Shown here piece after piece: positions 13,301 to 25,620 of a DNA stretch of 64,000 bases (position 1 is the first letter of the stretch; each line of letters opens with the position of its first letter). The notes under the pieces were generated by a model, which saw nothing but the letters and a program-made list of their open reading frames with translations, was not told the DNA's origin and did not search any database. Position numbers and translations under genes: made by a program. Location of the stretch: contig VUYV01000055.1 of the NCBI GenBank assembly GCA_008711295.1, positions 447,307 to 511,306 of the forward strand, in the 5' to 3' direction. This stretch comes from Anarhynchus alexandrinus. Taxonomy: Eukaryota; Chordata; Aves; Charadriiformes; Charadriidae.

Positions 13301-14309
13301 AAGTGAAACAACAGGACAGAACTAGAAGACAGGGACAGTTTAATTATAAGAACAGTGATTGAGAAAATACAGTAAAGCTCCCACTGAAAAGGCTTTCTAT
13401 GTTATTTTTCTTAGCTGTAATGTTATTCTGTCTCACAAAATTCAGAACCAGAAAAAGAATAGTTTCAGCTGAAAACTTTAGCTTTGGTTTCATGATAGGC
13501 TCTTATGACTTTGGACAAACACAGCAGAATTGAGCTTAAAACATTTTCATACTTTCTTTTCAGAATTTCTCATGCTTCCCCAGATATTTTACCCCTTGCA
13601 CAGACACACTGACATGCAATCTTCAGATACAAAATCACATACAATTTCCTCTGCATCCCCACCTCATTCATTGTACAGGGGATGAATTAAAAAACAACAC
13701 AACTAAGACTACAGCTGTACATTTAGTACATCTCAAATTTTGTCTGTTTGATTCTGTAACTAAAGCAGCATTCTTTCAAATGACATATACATGTACATAC
13801 GTATCGCAATTTAAATTTTCTAATAAATATTCATCTTGAAATAATAGAATGTTTCAATTTTGTTCATGAACATTCTACTTCACTTTCTCCACATTTACAG
13901 ACTAAATCCTTTTTACTTTTAATCAGCCATTGAACTATTACAATCATAATACTGCATATTTCACTTACAATATTGGAAATCTCTGTTCATTTTTAAAAAA
14001 GGATGCCTTAGAGAGATTTACAGAAACTTCTGGAGATAGCTATCATTGGAAAAATAAACTAACTATGAATTAAAAGTAAAAAAAAAAAAAGTAATAAAAA
14101 AAAGAAATCTCAGCTTTTATCAGTTCACCCAGATAGAGGCTTCAGGGGAAAAAGTCTTTTTTAATTGCAGCTCAGAAGCCAAGTTCTTCACAACAGAACT
14201 GAAAGAAACTCTGAATCAAGCTATTACCTAAATTTTGTAGCAGGCCAGCATTTGATTTTGTCCTTTATTTCTCCAAGATTAACTGAAGAAACTTTAAAAA
14301 GAAGGCTTT

Positions 14310-14383
14310 CTGAATTAAATATTAAAATGCATGACAGTCCAAACTGTATGCAGCAGTTTTGCTCACTTTAATATTTAATTCAG
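14310..14383. repeat. Perfect 17-bp inverted repeat with 40-nt spacer
   Basis: The arm ctgaattaaatattaaa (14310-14326) is followed 40 bases later by its exact reverse complement (14367-14383). The transcript could fold into a hairpin with a 17-bp AU-rich stem. The arms do not extend further on either side. It does not sit at the ends of a recognisable transposon. Confidence 0.85.
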
Positions 14384-15100
14384 CACCCAAACTACATAGC
14401 TAACTTAGTATATTCTGCCACATGAATTTCAGCTCCCTGTGGCATTTAGCTTGGACCATACTTCATTCCTCCATAGCACTCATCCAAGTGCAGGAGAAAG
14501 TCACAGAATCCCCGTGCTAAGTGGGATATCGAGTTTGCGACACAAGAGCTGGAGTTATCTGGGATTTTTTATTACTGGGTTGGGGAATTGATGAGAGGAC
14601 AACTGCCCGTATGGTTCTCTGCTGAGGCAATGGCAGACTAAGACCATGGAGGTGTGGAATGAAATATTTTCTGTGGCAGACTTCTGCTCTGAACTTGAAC
14701 AAACTATCTATTTCTCTTTGTCTTGATTCCACCCTCTAAAAGACAGCGTAAGTGGGCTATAGTAACTCAATATTACAAGGATTTTAAAAATACCAAACAC
14801 CATAGTCATAGTTCTTTCCAACAGCAATGAGAGTGATAATTCAGCTTGAAAATAGCAACAGTTCTTTATATCACACAGAAGGAAGAGCAGTGCCACTGTG
14901 AGTTGTTCGAGGCTAAATATTTGCCATCCTCTTTGCACTGCTTTTTAGATTTACTGCAAAGCCCTGCACAAGTAGTCAGCTTCATAAGACTAGTGGAAAC
15001 TGGAAGAAATGACAGAAGGATGTGACTCGTGGGGTTAATGTGTGGGAGGCACCAGATTCTTTGGTTGCTTCTTACTCCAGGGACCCACCCCCCCTAGCTA

Positions 15101-15176
15101 TCTTTACTCTTCCTCCCCCTTCCTTTTCTTCCTATTTATTTCTTTCTTCCTTCTTCCTTACCCCCCAAAACTCTGC
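15101..15176 (+). repeat. Pyrimidine-rich tract
   Basis: About 75 bases are almost pure C and T (tcctccccct, ttctttcttccttcttcc, ending in a C run). They are preceded by a C8 run at about 15087-15094. It has the same character as the tract at 7555-7640. Confidence 0.75.
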
Positions 15177-17023
15177 AGAAAGGTAATTTTCAAGTCTTCT
15201 TATTTATATTCGTATTAGATTGGGTCAGGCAACCTTGACCTCTGTTCTCATCAGACGCAGCTCAAAACACCGTGCAGACGTGCCGTCTGCCAGTTAGCCA
15301 GCTCCAGGCCTGGAAGTGTGGCAGCCACCTCAGCACCATGCCACACTTGTGTTAATTAACCTAGGCACATGATGATGTGGCTATAACGCATTAAGAGCCT
15401 GAGAAGTATCTGTGTTGTGCTGTGTATTACTCCTCCTCATCACAAATGTCCTTGCATTATAATTTATAATGCTTCCATGTATTAATTCCTCTACCACACA
15501 CTTGTTTTCATATTTTTTTTGTAATATCAGTCTTCCTATGTTTTCTGATTTCACCCCTGTGTTTGTCTTTTCTCTCCTTTTATAACTTGTACCCACAGTC
15601 TTCCCTTTCTTGTTGTGGTATCTCTGTTCTATTGAAACTTTGCTGTTCTGTTCTTCTTTCAGCTCTTTCTAAATTCATTAATTTATCTTTTTATTCCTAT
15701 TTTTAAGCTTCTCTACACCCTGACCTTTCTGAGGAGGAGGCTGAGTACAGGAGCATGACCCACAAAAGCAAGTGTTTTTCAAGAGGAAGTGAGCACTTGA
15801 GACCCGTAGTGCCATTAACCGCTACAACACGGATGAGTTCACAACTACAGTTTTCTTTCTCATTTTCTATTTATGGAGTTTGCTTCCTGCTTTCCTAGAA
15901 AGTGAGTCTTAAGACAATAGCAGGAGAGAGGAAGTCCTAATGCTAGACCTGCCACCTTCCAGCATTTGAAGTATTTTTAGGCTGAGGAGACAAAGATTTC
16001 TGTTTCCCGGTACCTCGTGGTATATCTCTATCACAGACAGAAAAAGGCGGCTGCCAGCAGCTGCTTCCTGTGTTTGCACCAGCTCTTGGCAGTTCTCTGC
16101 TCCCACAGGGTGTTAGTTGCATGTATCACTCTCCGCACACTCCCTGGTGATGACAGAACGCTGCCAAAAGTGTAGCAAAGAAAGCTCTTACAGCCTCGTA
16201 CATCCAATAGCTAAAGGACTGTTTGTGGCTCCTTTTATGGCTGTTGAATTAAGAAACTCAAAGAACACTAATCTATCCTAGCAATTTCCATTCTACTTTT
16301 GCTGACCTACCCATACCAAGTTTTCACTGCACAGTACATCAGCCAAATACATGGGAAATTGAGAATTTCTTCTGATTCTGCACAGAGATTTGTAATAGAA
16401 ATGTTGAAGTTGCTAGGAATGGATGGTGCATATGTGTGGAAGCACCAGAAGGAACAAGAAGACAAAGGGAGAAAAGGATGGCAGGTTTTGATGATACACC
16501 TCATCATAAAGATCCCAGCACATCTATCTACACACGGTTTCTCAGTAACACCCAGAGTAGGAAAACAAAGGACAGTCCAAAGCCATTTGGTAATGAAAGC
16601 AGGAAGATAAAGAACTGATCTGAAGCCCTCTGTCATCCTGACACGGAGAGAAAAGGCAGTAAGTCAGCAGTGCTGCCTAACGGCTCTCAGAGGTTGAACA
16701 GGATGGAGACACACAAGACCACAATCACCATCAGATCGCAATGGACATCCAGAAACTGGCCCATGGCTGCCAACCATGCTAACCAAATGTTTCTTCCTCT
16801 CTTCCTCTTTCTCCAGCCCACTTCACATAAAAGGAGGGCAGTCATCCTCCAAAGAGACTACATGGCCCACGGTGTTCAGCCATCTTAAAAACATTAACAA
16901 GGTATTTTAAGGAAAACAATCTATCAAGGCATAAATCCAGAGACAGTAATTTAAACTAAAACACTTACAGACTTATAACTGCCTCTCACCAAATCTTAGT
17001 TCCCTTGGAGCAAATACAAAAGA

Positions 17024-17600
17024 CAGAATCATAGAATCATACAATAGTTTGGGTTGGAAGGGACTTTTAAAGGTCACCAAGTCCAAACCCCCTGCAATGA
17101 GCAGGGACACCTTCAACTAGATCAGATTGCTCAGAGCCCTGTCCAACCTGACCTTGAATGTTTCCAGGAGTGGGGCATCTACCACCTCTCTGGGAAACCT
17201 GTTCCAGTGTTTCACCACCCTCATTGTAAAATATTTCTTCCTTCTGTCTAGTCAAAATCTTCCCTCTCTCAGTTTAAAACCATTATCCCTTTTCCTATCA
17301 CAACAGGCCTTGCCAAAAATTTGTCCCTATCTTTCTCGTAAGACCCCATTAAATCTTGAAAGGCCACTATAAGGTGTCCCTGGAGTCTTCTCTTCTCCAG
17401 GCTGAACAACCCCAACTCTCTCAGCCTGTCCTCATAGGAGAGGTGCTCCAGCCCTCTGATCATTTTTGTGGCCCTCCTCTGGACCTGCTCCAACAGGTCC
17501 ATGTCTTTCCTGTGCTGAGGGCTCCAGAGCTGGACACAGTACTTCAGGTTGGGTCTCACCAGAGCGGAGTAGAGGGGTAGAATCACTTCCCTTGACCACG
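17024..17600 (-). mobile_element. CR1 LINE 3' fragment
   Basis: The element lies on the minus strand with its 3' end at 17024 (agaatcatagaatcat, the complement of the CR1 tail) and its truncated 5' end near 17600. The minus strand at 17269-17586 still encodes the CR1 C-terminal blocks, such as [20 protein letters not shown] and [10 protein letters not shown], before a stop. It is the same subfamily as the plus-strand copy at 28936-29690, with which it aligns base for base over most of its length. It is non-autonomous and 5'-truncated. Confidence 0.95.
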
Positions 17601-20600
17601 CTTCTTTTGAATATCGCTATCTGAAAGGAAAACTAACTAAAACTATGTGTTTTCAAAACATAAACACATTTTAACATTAACTGGAACAGCACAATGAGGA
17701 ATTAAGTCCAACTCTGAACATAAGTAAAAAAAAAAAAGTTTCATTTATGAAAACTTAAAGAATTTGAAGAGACTTCTGTGACGCATGCATAGAGTTTTCA
17801 TAGAAGGCAGCATGCAGTCATTTACACTAATAGGCCACCATGTCAGCCAAAACAAATATGGTTAGCCAATAACTTCTGGCACAGCTCTTACCATGCAATG
17901 AAAAACTTTTTCAACCTTTTTCAGTTGTTTACATGGGAGATATCGCTCCTGCATGCAAAGATTTTGCAGAGGTTTTTTTCTCAGTTAGCATTTGTGGCTG
18001 ATTTCAACAATTTATATCAGACTGAAAGACAGGTTCAAAGTGTCTCCAGCAAAGGTTTGAATGCAATATTTTTAAAAGCTCTACAGCAAGTATTCTAAAC
18101 TAATGGTCAACCTATCTAACGTCAAGTCTATTGAGTAATTAACTCCTCTGCATTTTGCTTTAGGCAAAACCTTTGTTTGCTATATGATGAACTGGTGCTA
18201 AGTGGATGCCTGGTGGCAGGATTCTGAATGGGACCAGGTTGCAAATAACACTAATTCTTACATGGAGTTGGAGAGCAGGGGAGGGGGGCGTGGAGGTCTT
18301 TTCGCACTTGCATTTATGTAAACTCCTCAGTTGCTACATAATCACTATTACAGTGCAATGTGTTGATGGGACTAAAGGAAACTTGTATCACAAACTACTG
18401 TGAGAAGACCTGGGTACTAGAGTAGCCTCTTGAAAAATGCCTGGAAACATACATCCCCAAAAGACCAATTATTCTGCAACTTCAGAATCAAAATTAATTC
18501 TCTCATATACATTGGTTGAGTCACTAGCTGCTTTTGGGGTTAGAGCCAAGACCCAAAATCAACACCAGAAGCTTGGAACCAATCAAAAATAAAAGAAAAT
18601 TAAAGTATAAAGACGTCATTGTAGGTAAATATGCAGAACATATGCAAGAACAGATGAATAAGACTTTAAAGGGTTAAGTATTTATCAATCCTCTAAAGAT
18701 GTCTTTATAGAGAAATGAAGTCTGAAAAAGACATGTAGACAACAGTAACAGAATTATCTAAAGTGAAAGAAAATTTCAAAGTACTTGTAACTGGGTCTGG
18801 GAGAAAAGAATTAATCTTCCTAAACTATTCTCTGAGACAAGTTTAAAAAAAATCACTATAGAGATGAAACAGACTAGCGGTCAAACAGTCCACTTTAATT
18901 ATGCTAACAATACAACCCCCCCATTAAGAGAAAGACTAAGAAGGTGGTGCACATTTCACCTCTCCAGGTTAAAACCCATTTGCTTTTTCTGAAGTATTTG
19001 TGACTAGAACCACCTAATAAATATTGAAAAATCATCCTTGACACACACCCCCTCTCAATCCTCAATTTCCAAAGGTATTAGTACCAATGCAGCAAGTCTG
19101 TAGAGAAAACTTCCTCACATATGTGTTGTTCAAGGGTAAGAAGCCAAAGCTGTGCTTTGGACAACACCATGACAATCTGTTGAGGCACTGGGAGAGTGCT
19201 GCATAGCACAAAGAAAAGGTGCTAAATGGGATCCACTCCCTCACAACATTCCGTAACAGTAAGTTTTACATCCCATTGGGTTCTCTCCCCTTCTATAATA
19301 ACTCAGAGCCTGGCATTTCTGAAGACAACATTTACAACACAATTGACAAAGGGCTTCCATAAACTATTTTACATAGGAGTATAGCTGCAGTATTAAGCTC
19401 CTTACATCAATTTGCTGGTGAGCAAGTTGCAGCCGTGGGACGGCATACGCGGGTGCTTCAGACTTTTCTGAAACTGAAACATATACTCTGGCTCACTAGG
19501 TATAGAGTTTTAAAGAGGAAAATGTCCTTAATCCCATTTGCAATAAAGTGTTCCCAAAAGACATGTTATCGTTGAAGTGTCAGTAGACTGATGGCCCAAA
19601 TCTTAGGCTCCTGGGACAATTTGGAGAGAGTACTGCTTCTGAAGATTGCGAAGGAGAGAACTTATTTCTTTTTTTTTTCTCCTGAAGCTGATGAGCCAAA
19701 GGGAAGTGGAAGATAAATGAACTGGACTGAGTTCTTATTGGTTTATACCTCACAACTGACCCTAAAATGTGGATATCTCCAGGTGGATTTGGTAGCCTTG
19801 GGGTGAAATGGTATGAACCGACTGAACTCATTTGGAAAAAGCATTTTGAAAAATATTGGTTAGAAAGAAATCACCTTCTAAGGGAGTTTTCTTATTCTCT
19901 ATCTCTGTAGAGACACAGACATTATTTTCAAATCCAGACACCAAAGTAACATAAAATCCAAATATGTAAGCAGTCACAACCTGTATCATTAGTATGAAAG
20001 CTGTCCAATACTTTGTAGTTTCTTCCTGTAAGAAAAATACTTAATATTAGCATTTGCAAAGAATGCCTAGAACATTATCTCCTGTATAAAACCACCAGAC
20101 TGAGAGAAAAGGCAGTTCTTCACTTTATTTCAGGAATTGTAGATCTGTTTGAAATTTTAATATGTACTTATGTACATTTTTTATCCTCTGTATAATTCTC
20201 TGGTATTTCCCTAGCTTTTTTTAAAAAACAGTAGCTCTCAGAAATATCATTAGAATCTTCACAAAGGTGCTTTTTTGTTTTGGTTTGGGTTTTTTTGTTT
20301 GAAGTTAGCACGCTCCAAATCAATTGGAATATCAAGAGAAAAAGAAAGGTTAATGCGTATAGCCCAATATTTCAGGATTTATTTCTAGCTGGCTAGTACA
20401 ATAGATTAACGTATACCTGAAATCTTAATTTTCATTAAAGACTCCTATAGCAGAAATGTAGACCCAAAACAAATTATGCAAAACGTAGTAGTAATACTGA
20501 TTAATAAGCTTAAGTTCTATTTTTTTCCGTATACTTACCTGACCTAAATTCAGGTAGAAATACTCAATATCAGGAATAGATAGTAAAATATAAGTTAAAA

Positions 20601-20984
20601 CATTTTACCAAGTTTTCATGCTAGTCCTTTCCATGGCAAAAATAATGGATGGAAAAGGTCAAATCCAAATCTAATAAATATTTTTTCCATTGTCTATTCC
20701 ATTTATATTTATCTACCTTTAATATTTAGGTAAAATTACATAGTTGGTTATTAACTTCTTACCAAATCTCCATGGAGTCTTTGATAACATGAGTTATTTT
20801 CCTGCATAAATGCTGACTGCAATGGCAATGTACCTGCAGTCATCCCACACAAGTCATTCTGTGTTCTGAATTATTGAACATACTGTTCTCATTAGAAAAG
20901 TTCTGTCAGTAGTTTCAACTAAACAGAGCCTATCGTGAAAGGGAAGAAACACATTTAGAGCTGTGAATAAGAAACAACATAGTA
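17601..20984. other. Unassigned AT-rich stretch
   Basis: There is no recognisable gene, RNA or repeat. Short homopolymer runs occur (for example T9 within 19661-19680 and T/G-rich text around 20270-20300). Open frames are short and unmatched. Confidence 0.5.
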
Positions 20985-23420
20985 AGGCAGGGCTAGAAGA
21001 GGTCTCAAGATCCACAAGTCTGCCCTCCAGCAGGTAAGGAAGTTCACGTAAATTATCTCTGACCAATATTAAATCTGTTGACTCCATCCAGCACGAACTG
21101 AAGGATCAATCTTTCCTCAATCTTTCTTGGCAGGCTATTCCAGTGTTTTATGATCCTTACCATTTAAAAGTGTTTTCCTCATTTGTTAACAACATCTACA
21201 AATTATTCCTCTTTTCTTCTGGTACTACTGGAGTGTGGGGGAGCAATTCTCAGCATTGTATTAGGGATTTGTGCATCTTGCAGAAGAGATCATACTCTTG
21301 TCTTTTTAAACTTATCAGAGCTTAATTCTTTCATGGTTTTCAAAGTTTTCCAAACCTGCTGGATTTCTTTTCTTCTGGACATCCTTCACTTTGCCTATAC
21401 AGTCCTTTCAAGGATGATGTTTAAAACTTAACACGCTATTCAAGTTGAGGGTTTCACCCACTTCAAGAATAATAAGTAACTTCCATGCATTACAAGCAAA
21501 AGTCCCGCTACTTCATTTCAGTTTAAGATCTGTGATTTCCCTCCTACAAGAAGAAGAAAAGTTTATTTGACCTTTTTGTTGTTCTCGTCATGTGGCTAGC
21601 CATCTGCTGGAAGTCCTGGGGTCTTCTACTGCGGTAGCACTGATTAACCAGTCCATCATTTCTCAAGATTATTCTGGTATTTTCTTATAATATTTAAAAT
21701 ATTACACAGTGAAATCCAGAGACGTTGTAAGTATATGCTCTATTCTGTCAGCAAAACTGAACTTGAAAATATTAGATAGACTCACACCAAGGAACCCTTT
21801 GCAGGACCCTACTGAATGCCCTTTCCATTTGAGAGAAAAGCACAGATAGTGAGGTGGTGGGCAGGGGATCAGCCAGTTGCACATATACTGCATAACGGTT
21901 TCACCTGGTCAATATATCACTGGTTTGTTTGCTCACGTCATGTAAGATGACATCAAAAATCTTACCAGGGTAAAATAACACAGGCTGTTCTCCCTGTCTT
22001 TATCCACTGGATGATGAGTTTCCACTGAAGAAACTAAACAAATATCTTTGACACAATTTGTTCTTGTCAAATTCATCTGGTTGCTTCCTTCTTATTTAAT
22101 TATCCTCTAGGTCCTATAAATTGATCCATAATTCATTTAGAGGTCTTTTTTTTTTCCTAGTACTGCATATTTTTCTCAGTTTTTCCTCACCCTTAAACTA
22201 CATTTGCTATATACTGTTTATTCTTCTTCAGTCCCCTAGGATCTAACCTGTCCTCCATCATTTCTCAAAAGTAATTAATGATTCAAAAAGTGCCTCTCAG
22301 TTTTTTAAACCCTTGAGAAAAAAAATACTTTAGAGTTTGCCAATTAAAAACATCCAAGTTAATGAAAGACTCTTAAAATTATTCTTCCCTTAAAGACCCT
22401 TAAACCTATTCTTTTGCTGCCTGTAATGAAAATTAATACTTTAGAAATCTAATTAAAATGTATCTTTATTCTGAAAGCCAAAACAAAGGCTTTAATGCTA
22501 TGATTTGCTCTTCCAGTTTGAAGTGATGGATACTTTCCTTCATTTCTCCCAGTTTTCCATGAATGTATTAGAATCTTTTCGTCTTCCTTGCCAATTAGGC
22601 ATTTTACAAGCTAGTTTGCTTTCCTATATCATTTGTTTGCTCATACTATCAGTTTATTGTTGCCTTTAGCCATTATTCTGCCCCTCAAACACAGCCCTGA
22701 TGCAGAAAAATTATCCTTGAGCACATAAGACATAATGGAAGTACCTTCTCAATCATTAGCAATTACATTTGAGAAATGATGGAGGAAAGGTGAAATGCCA
22801 TGAACTCAAAAAGAGCACGCAAAATATATTGAGGCAAAATATATTCCACAGGCAGCACTGTGGAAATATTGAAAAAAACCCAAAAACCACAAAAAAAAAT
22901 TTCCAACCCAAAACAACAAAAAACCCCAACCTCTTCATATGCTTCATATCCCTTCTTCTACACTAGGATAGCTTGCTTCTGCTTTTTTAACATATTCCAT
23001 TTTCCCATAACATATTTAGAGAAGGTATGAAGAGAAAGCTATATTACTAGACGATTTTCCCAAGAGACCCTGTCTGTCATTTCCAAAAGACTGATTTTAC
23101 CAACTTTTATCTTTACTCTGCTACTTTATTCCTTTCTGTGGGGTTGTGAGCACTATTGTTTCACAAATACTTCCAACACATTAAAAGGTCACTTAAACTT
23201 CTCCATGTGGTCTCCCTATGGAGTGAGAATATAACCTAAAATAGTCACATTCTGTACCTCCTTCACCTTCTGAAACAAAAGCAGACCTGTCACTGTGGCT
23301 TTGCAATGCCATTCAGGCTTGCTATGACCTGTCATGCTGTTTTTCCTCAATAACTGAAGTCTACCATTATCATGAGCTTCTGTTCTTTGCATAGCTATTT
23401 AAATTTCTCAGAAACAGACA
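20985..23420 (-). mobile_element. Ancient, long CR1/L3-type LINE relic
   Basis: This heavily decayed LINE on the minus strand can be followed by landmarks in the expected order. An endonuclease GDFN-like block (MVDFSY, complement 23350-23373) comes first. Next is text like the CR1 segment before NYRPVSL (around 22180-22330). RT blocks resembling F.KGK.C..NL and VDEGRAVD..Y follow (VDKDRE, complement 21991-22007), then FDV (complement 21949-21957). The CR1 3' region follows (21140-21180, like 'ggctattccagtgttttatgatcc'), ending near 20985 with a 'gggctagaagaggtctcaag' motif. GDFN-to-RT and RT-to-end spacings are both close to those of intact CR1. Stops and frameshifts are everywhere. Exact ends are uncertain. 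Confidence 0.6.
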
Positions 23421-25335
23421 TATGACAAATAGGTGAACTTCTTGTTCTTCTCATGCATAATCAGTGACATTGTGTATTTGAACAAGTTTGAAAAGCAAGG
23501 CAAGATCTTGATGAGCCACTGAATACATCAAGTGGAGAAACTTGCAGTTCCAGGATAGCCAGATTTTTCCATCTCTATTCATGTTGATAGTACTTTACTC
23601 CATAAGTAGTGAAACTGATTTAGTTAATTACTCCAGGTTTAAGTATAAATAATGCCAGAAAGAAAACTTTGGCTGAAATAACGGGGGAGGAAATTAGTGA
23701 CATAGCACTTGACTTTACATTTCTTAATCAAACAGTTCTCTTGCTAGCTGCACTCGTGTGACTCACAGTTAAAGACTGGGAAACCATGTTAATGATTTAT
23801 TCATGCCCAATGAGAAATTTAAACTGGTTAGATTAACTATTTTTAATAAAATATAAATGTAGGATCCAACTATATGCAGATAAAGCAAACTAAGTTGGAT
23901 AACTACTGCTATTTAAATAAAAGTATACAACAGCACTGTTAAACACATGAACATACAATGTTTAATTAACAATTTAATTTGGGAATACCAACATACACTA
24001 GAAAATTCAAAGATAGTTTTTTCTTCAGTGTGACTTGACTCTAATAAACAAAAAATGAAAAAAACAGAGATCAGCTAGGGACAGGAATAACGTATATAAT
24101 CAGATATATTGGAGACATTTATGTCCTTCACTATCCAATTCCTACTAGATCTTTTTATATCACATAGAAAAGAAATAGAACATTCTCAAGAACGTTCATC
24201 TAAAATAGCAAATGAATTTTGAAGTGCTCATTTCTCTCCACTCACTATAAAAGGAGTCTAAACTTGTTTTAGTGAAGACATCTACATGGAAATCCTTTAA
24301 ATTACGATGAAATTAATCCTTTACGAAGTACCAGCTCTGTGGGTGCCCTCCTCGAAGCTCACACATAACTGTGATAATCATTTCAACTGCAAAAGAATAA
24401 ATTCAATTGCAGAAATGATATATAACAACACCTGATTAAGCAGAAATCTGTGTAATCCTAGAGTATAAAGACTGAGCATAAAGGGTGAGCAGCACCGACA
24501 TCTGAAGTAAAAGGCTGAGCTGGAGGTGTCAGTAAAGGCAACTGGTTGAGAAAGAGAAAAGAATAGGAAGAAGGTTATCCACCTTATGATTCATGAAGAA
24601 CGCTTGGTGTGAAGCCTTACCTATGCATCAGGTCAAACTAGTCTGCAGTTTACTGCAGTGTTTGTTACCACAACCAAAGAGGCTGTGCCATCCTTCAGGG
24701 TGTAGAGACAATACACCTTCCCCCCATGTCCTTTCTCCTATTTTACATTTCACTTTAGACACCCTAGACTCTACATCAGCAAGTGTCACCCCTGTAAGAG
24801 AGGTGTCAAGAACTCTGTTAAAGTAGCTTCACGATTAGTATGCACCACTGTTCCCCAACCTCCTTCTTAAAGCAGCTACAAAGCCCAGGTTTCTGCCACT
24901 AGGAGACATTAAACTGCATAAATAAGTGGCCAGCCCAGCCCAAGCCGTGACCATGGGACAATTCAGTCTCCATACAGTGTAGATTCAGTGCATCCCAAAA
25001 CTGCACGTGCACAGATCCAACTGCACCATGCTTGCATCTGAAACTTTTTCTCGCAGACAGCTGATCTTCTCTGCTCTCAGGACATGACAACAACCACCTC
25101 CCAATTGTCCTCTTGCCTGAGGGCCCAGCCTACATAGGAAAAGGCTAGGATGCATCCTGGTGAATAGTGCTAGCAATGACAACACACCTCTGTATGGCAC
25201 CATCGGCAGGGGAAAACCCCTAGTCACAAGACAATAAATGCATACATCATACCATCAAGAGGAACCCCAGGTACACCAGGAAAGTTGGAAGCTACCTTGC
25301 CAGCCTCCTCCTGAGGCTTATCCAGAGGAACACGG
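23421..25335. other. Unassigned stretch
   Basis: I see no gene here. The part above 23421 could still hold the decayed 5' end of the ancient CR1, but I cannot read it. From about 24840 to 25230 the text is richer in G and C and has open frames on the minus strand (24985-25227), but nothing recognisable. Confidence 0.45.
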
Positions 25336-25620
25336 GCATGTAGTGAAAGGACGAGGGGTAACGACTTCAAACTGGAAGAGGGTAGATTCAGAACAGATAT
25401 CAGGAAGAATTTTTTCATCATGAGGGTGGTGAGACACTGGAACAGGTTAGCAAGAGAAGCTGCAGAGGCCCCATCCCTGCAAGTGTTAAAGGCCAGGTTG
25501 GACAGAGCTTTGAGCAACCTGGTCTAGTGGAAGGTGTCCCTGTCCGTGGCAGGGGGGTTGGAACGAGATGATCTTTAAGGTCCCTTCCAATCTAAACCAC
25601 TCTATGATTCTATGACTCTA
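25336..25620 (+). mobile_element. CR1 LINE 3' fragment
   Basis: This short 5'-truncated copy covers only the last part of CR1. It begins in the region following the C-terminal frame (agtgaaaggacgaggggtaa). It passes the GA-rich 'gagggtggtgagacactgg' block and ends in 'cttccaatctaaaccactct' followed by the tail tatgattctatgactcta. Its sequence matches the minus-strand copy at 35593-35942, so these two belong to one subfamily. Confidence 0.95.

Larger units (their letters stand above)
3124..17023. other. About 14 kb of unassigned AT-rich sequence
   Basis: I see no gene or dated transposon across this stretch. All open frames are short and none matches a protein I know. It contains small repeats and low-complexity tracts listed separately: a tandem duplication at 6501-6550, pyrimidine tracts at 7555-7640 and 15101-15176, an AATA microsatellite at 9447-9465 and an inverted repeat at 14310-14383. 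It also holds three weak exon-like frames (5818-6016, 10208-10399, 16817-16901). It may be intronic or intergenic. Confidence 0.5.

Noticed and set aside
16299..16636. Overlapping plus (103 codons) and minus (109 codons) frames
   Set aside because: Each is the shadow of the other, neither has recognisable protein features, and both are near chance length.
22833..22858. Small hairpin ttccacag-gcagca-ctgtggaa
   Set aside because: An eight-base stem is too short to stand out in 64 kb, and it lies within the ancient CR1 relic.
22855..22930. A/C-rich tract considered as a retroelement tail
   Set aside because: It lies inside the region assigned to the ancient CR1 by order of motifs and has no element ending there; plain low complexity is simpler.
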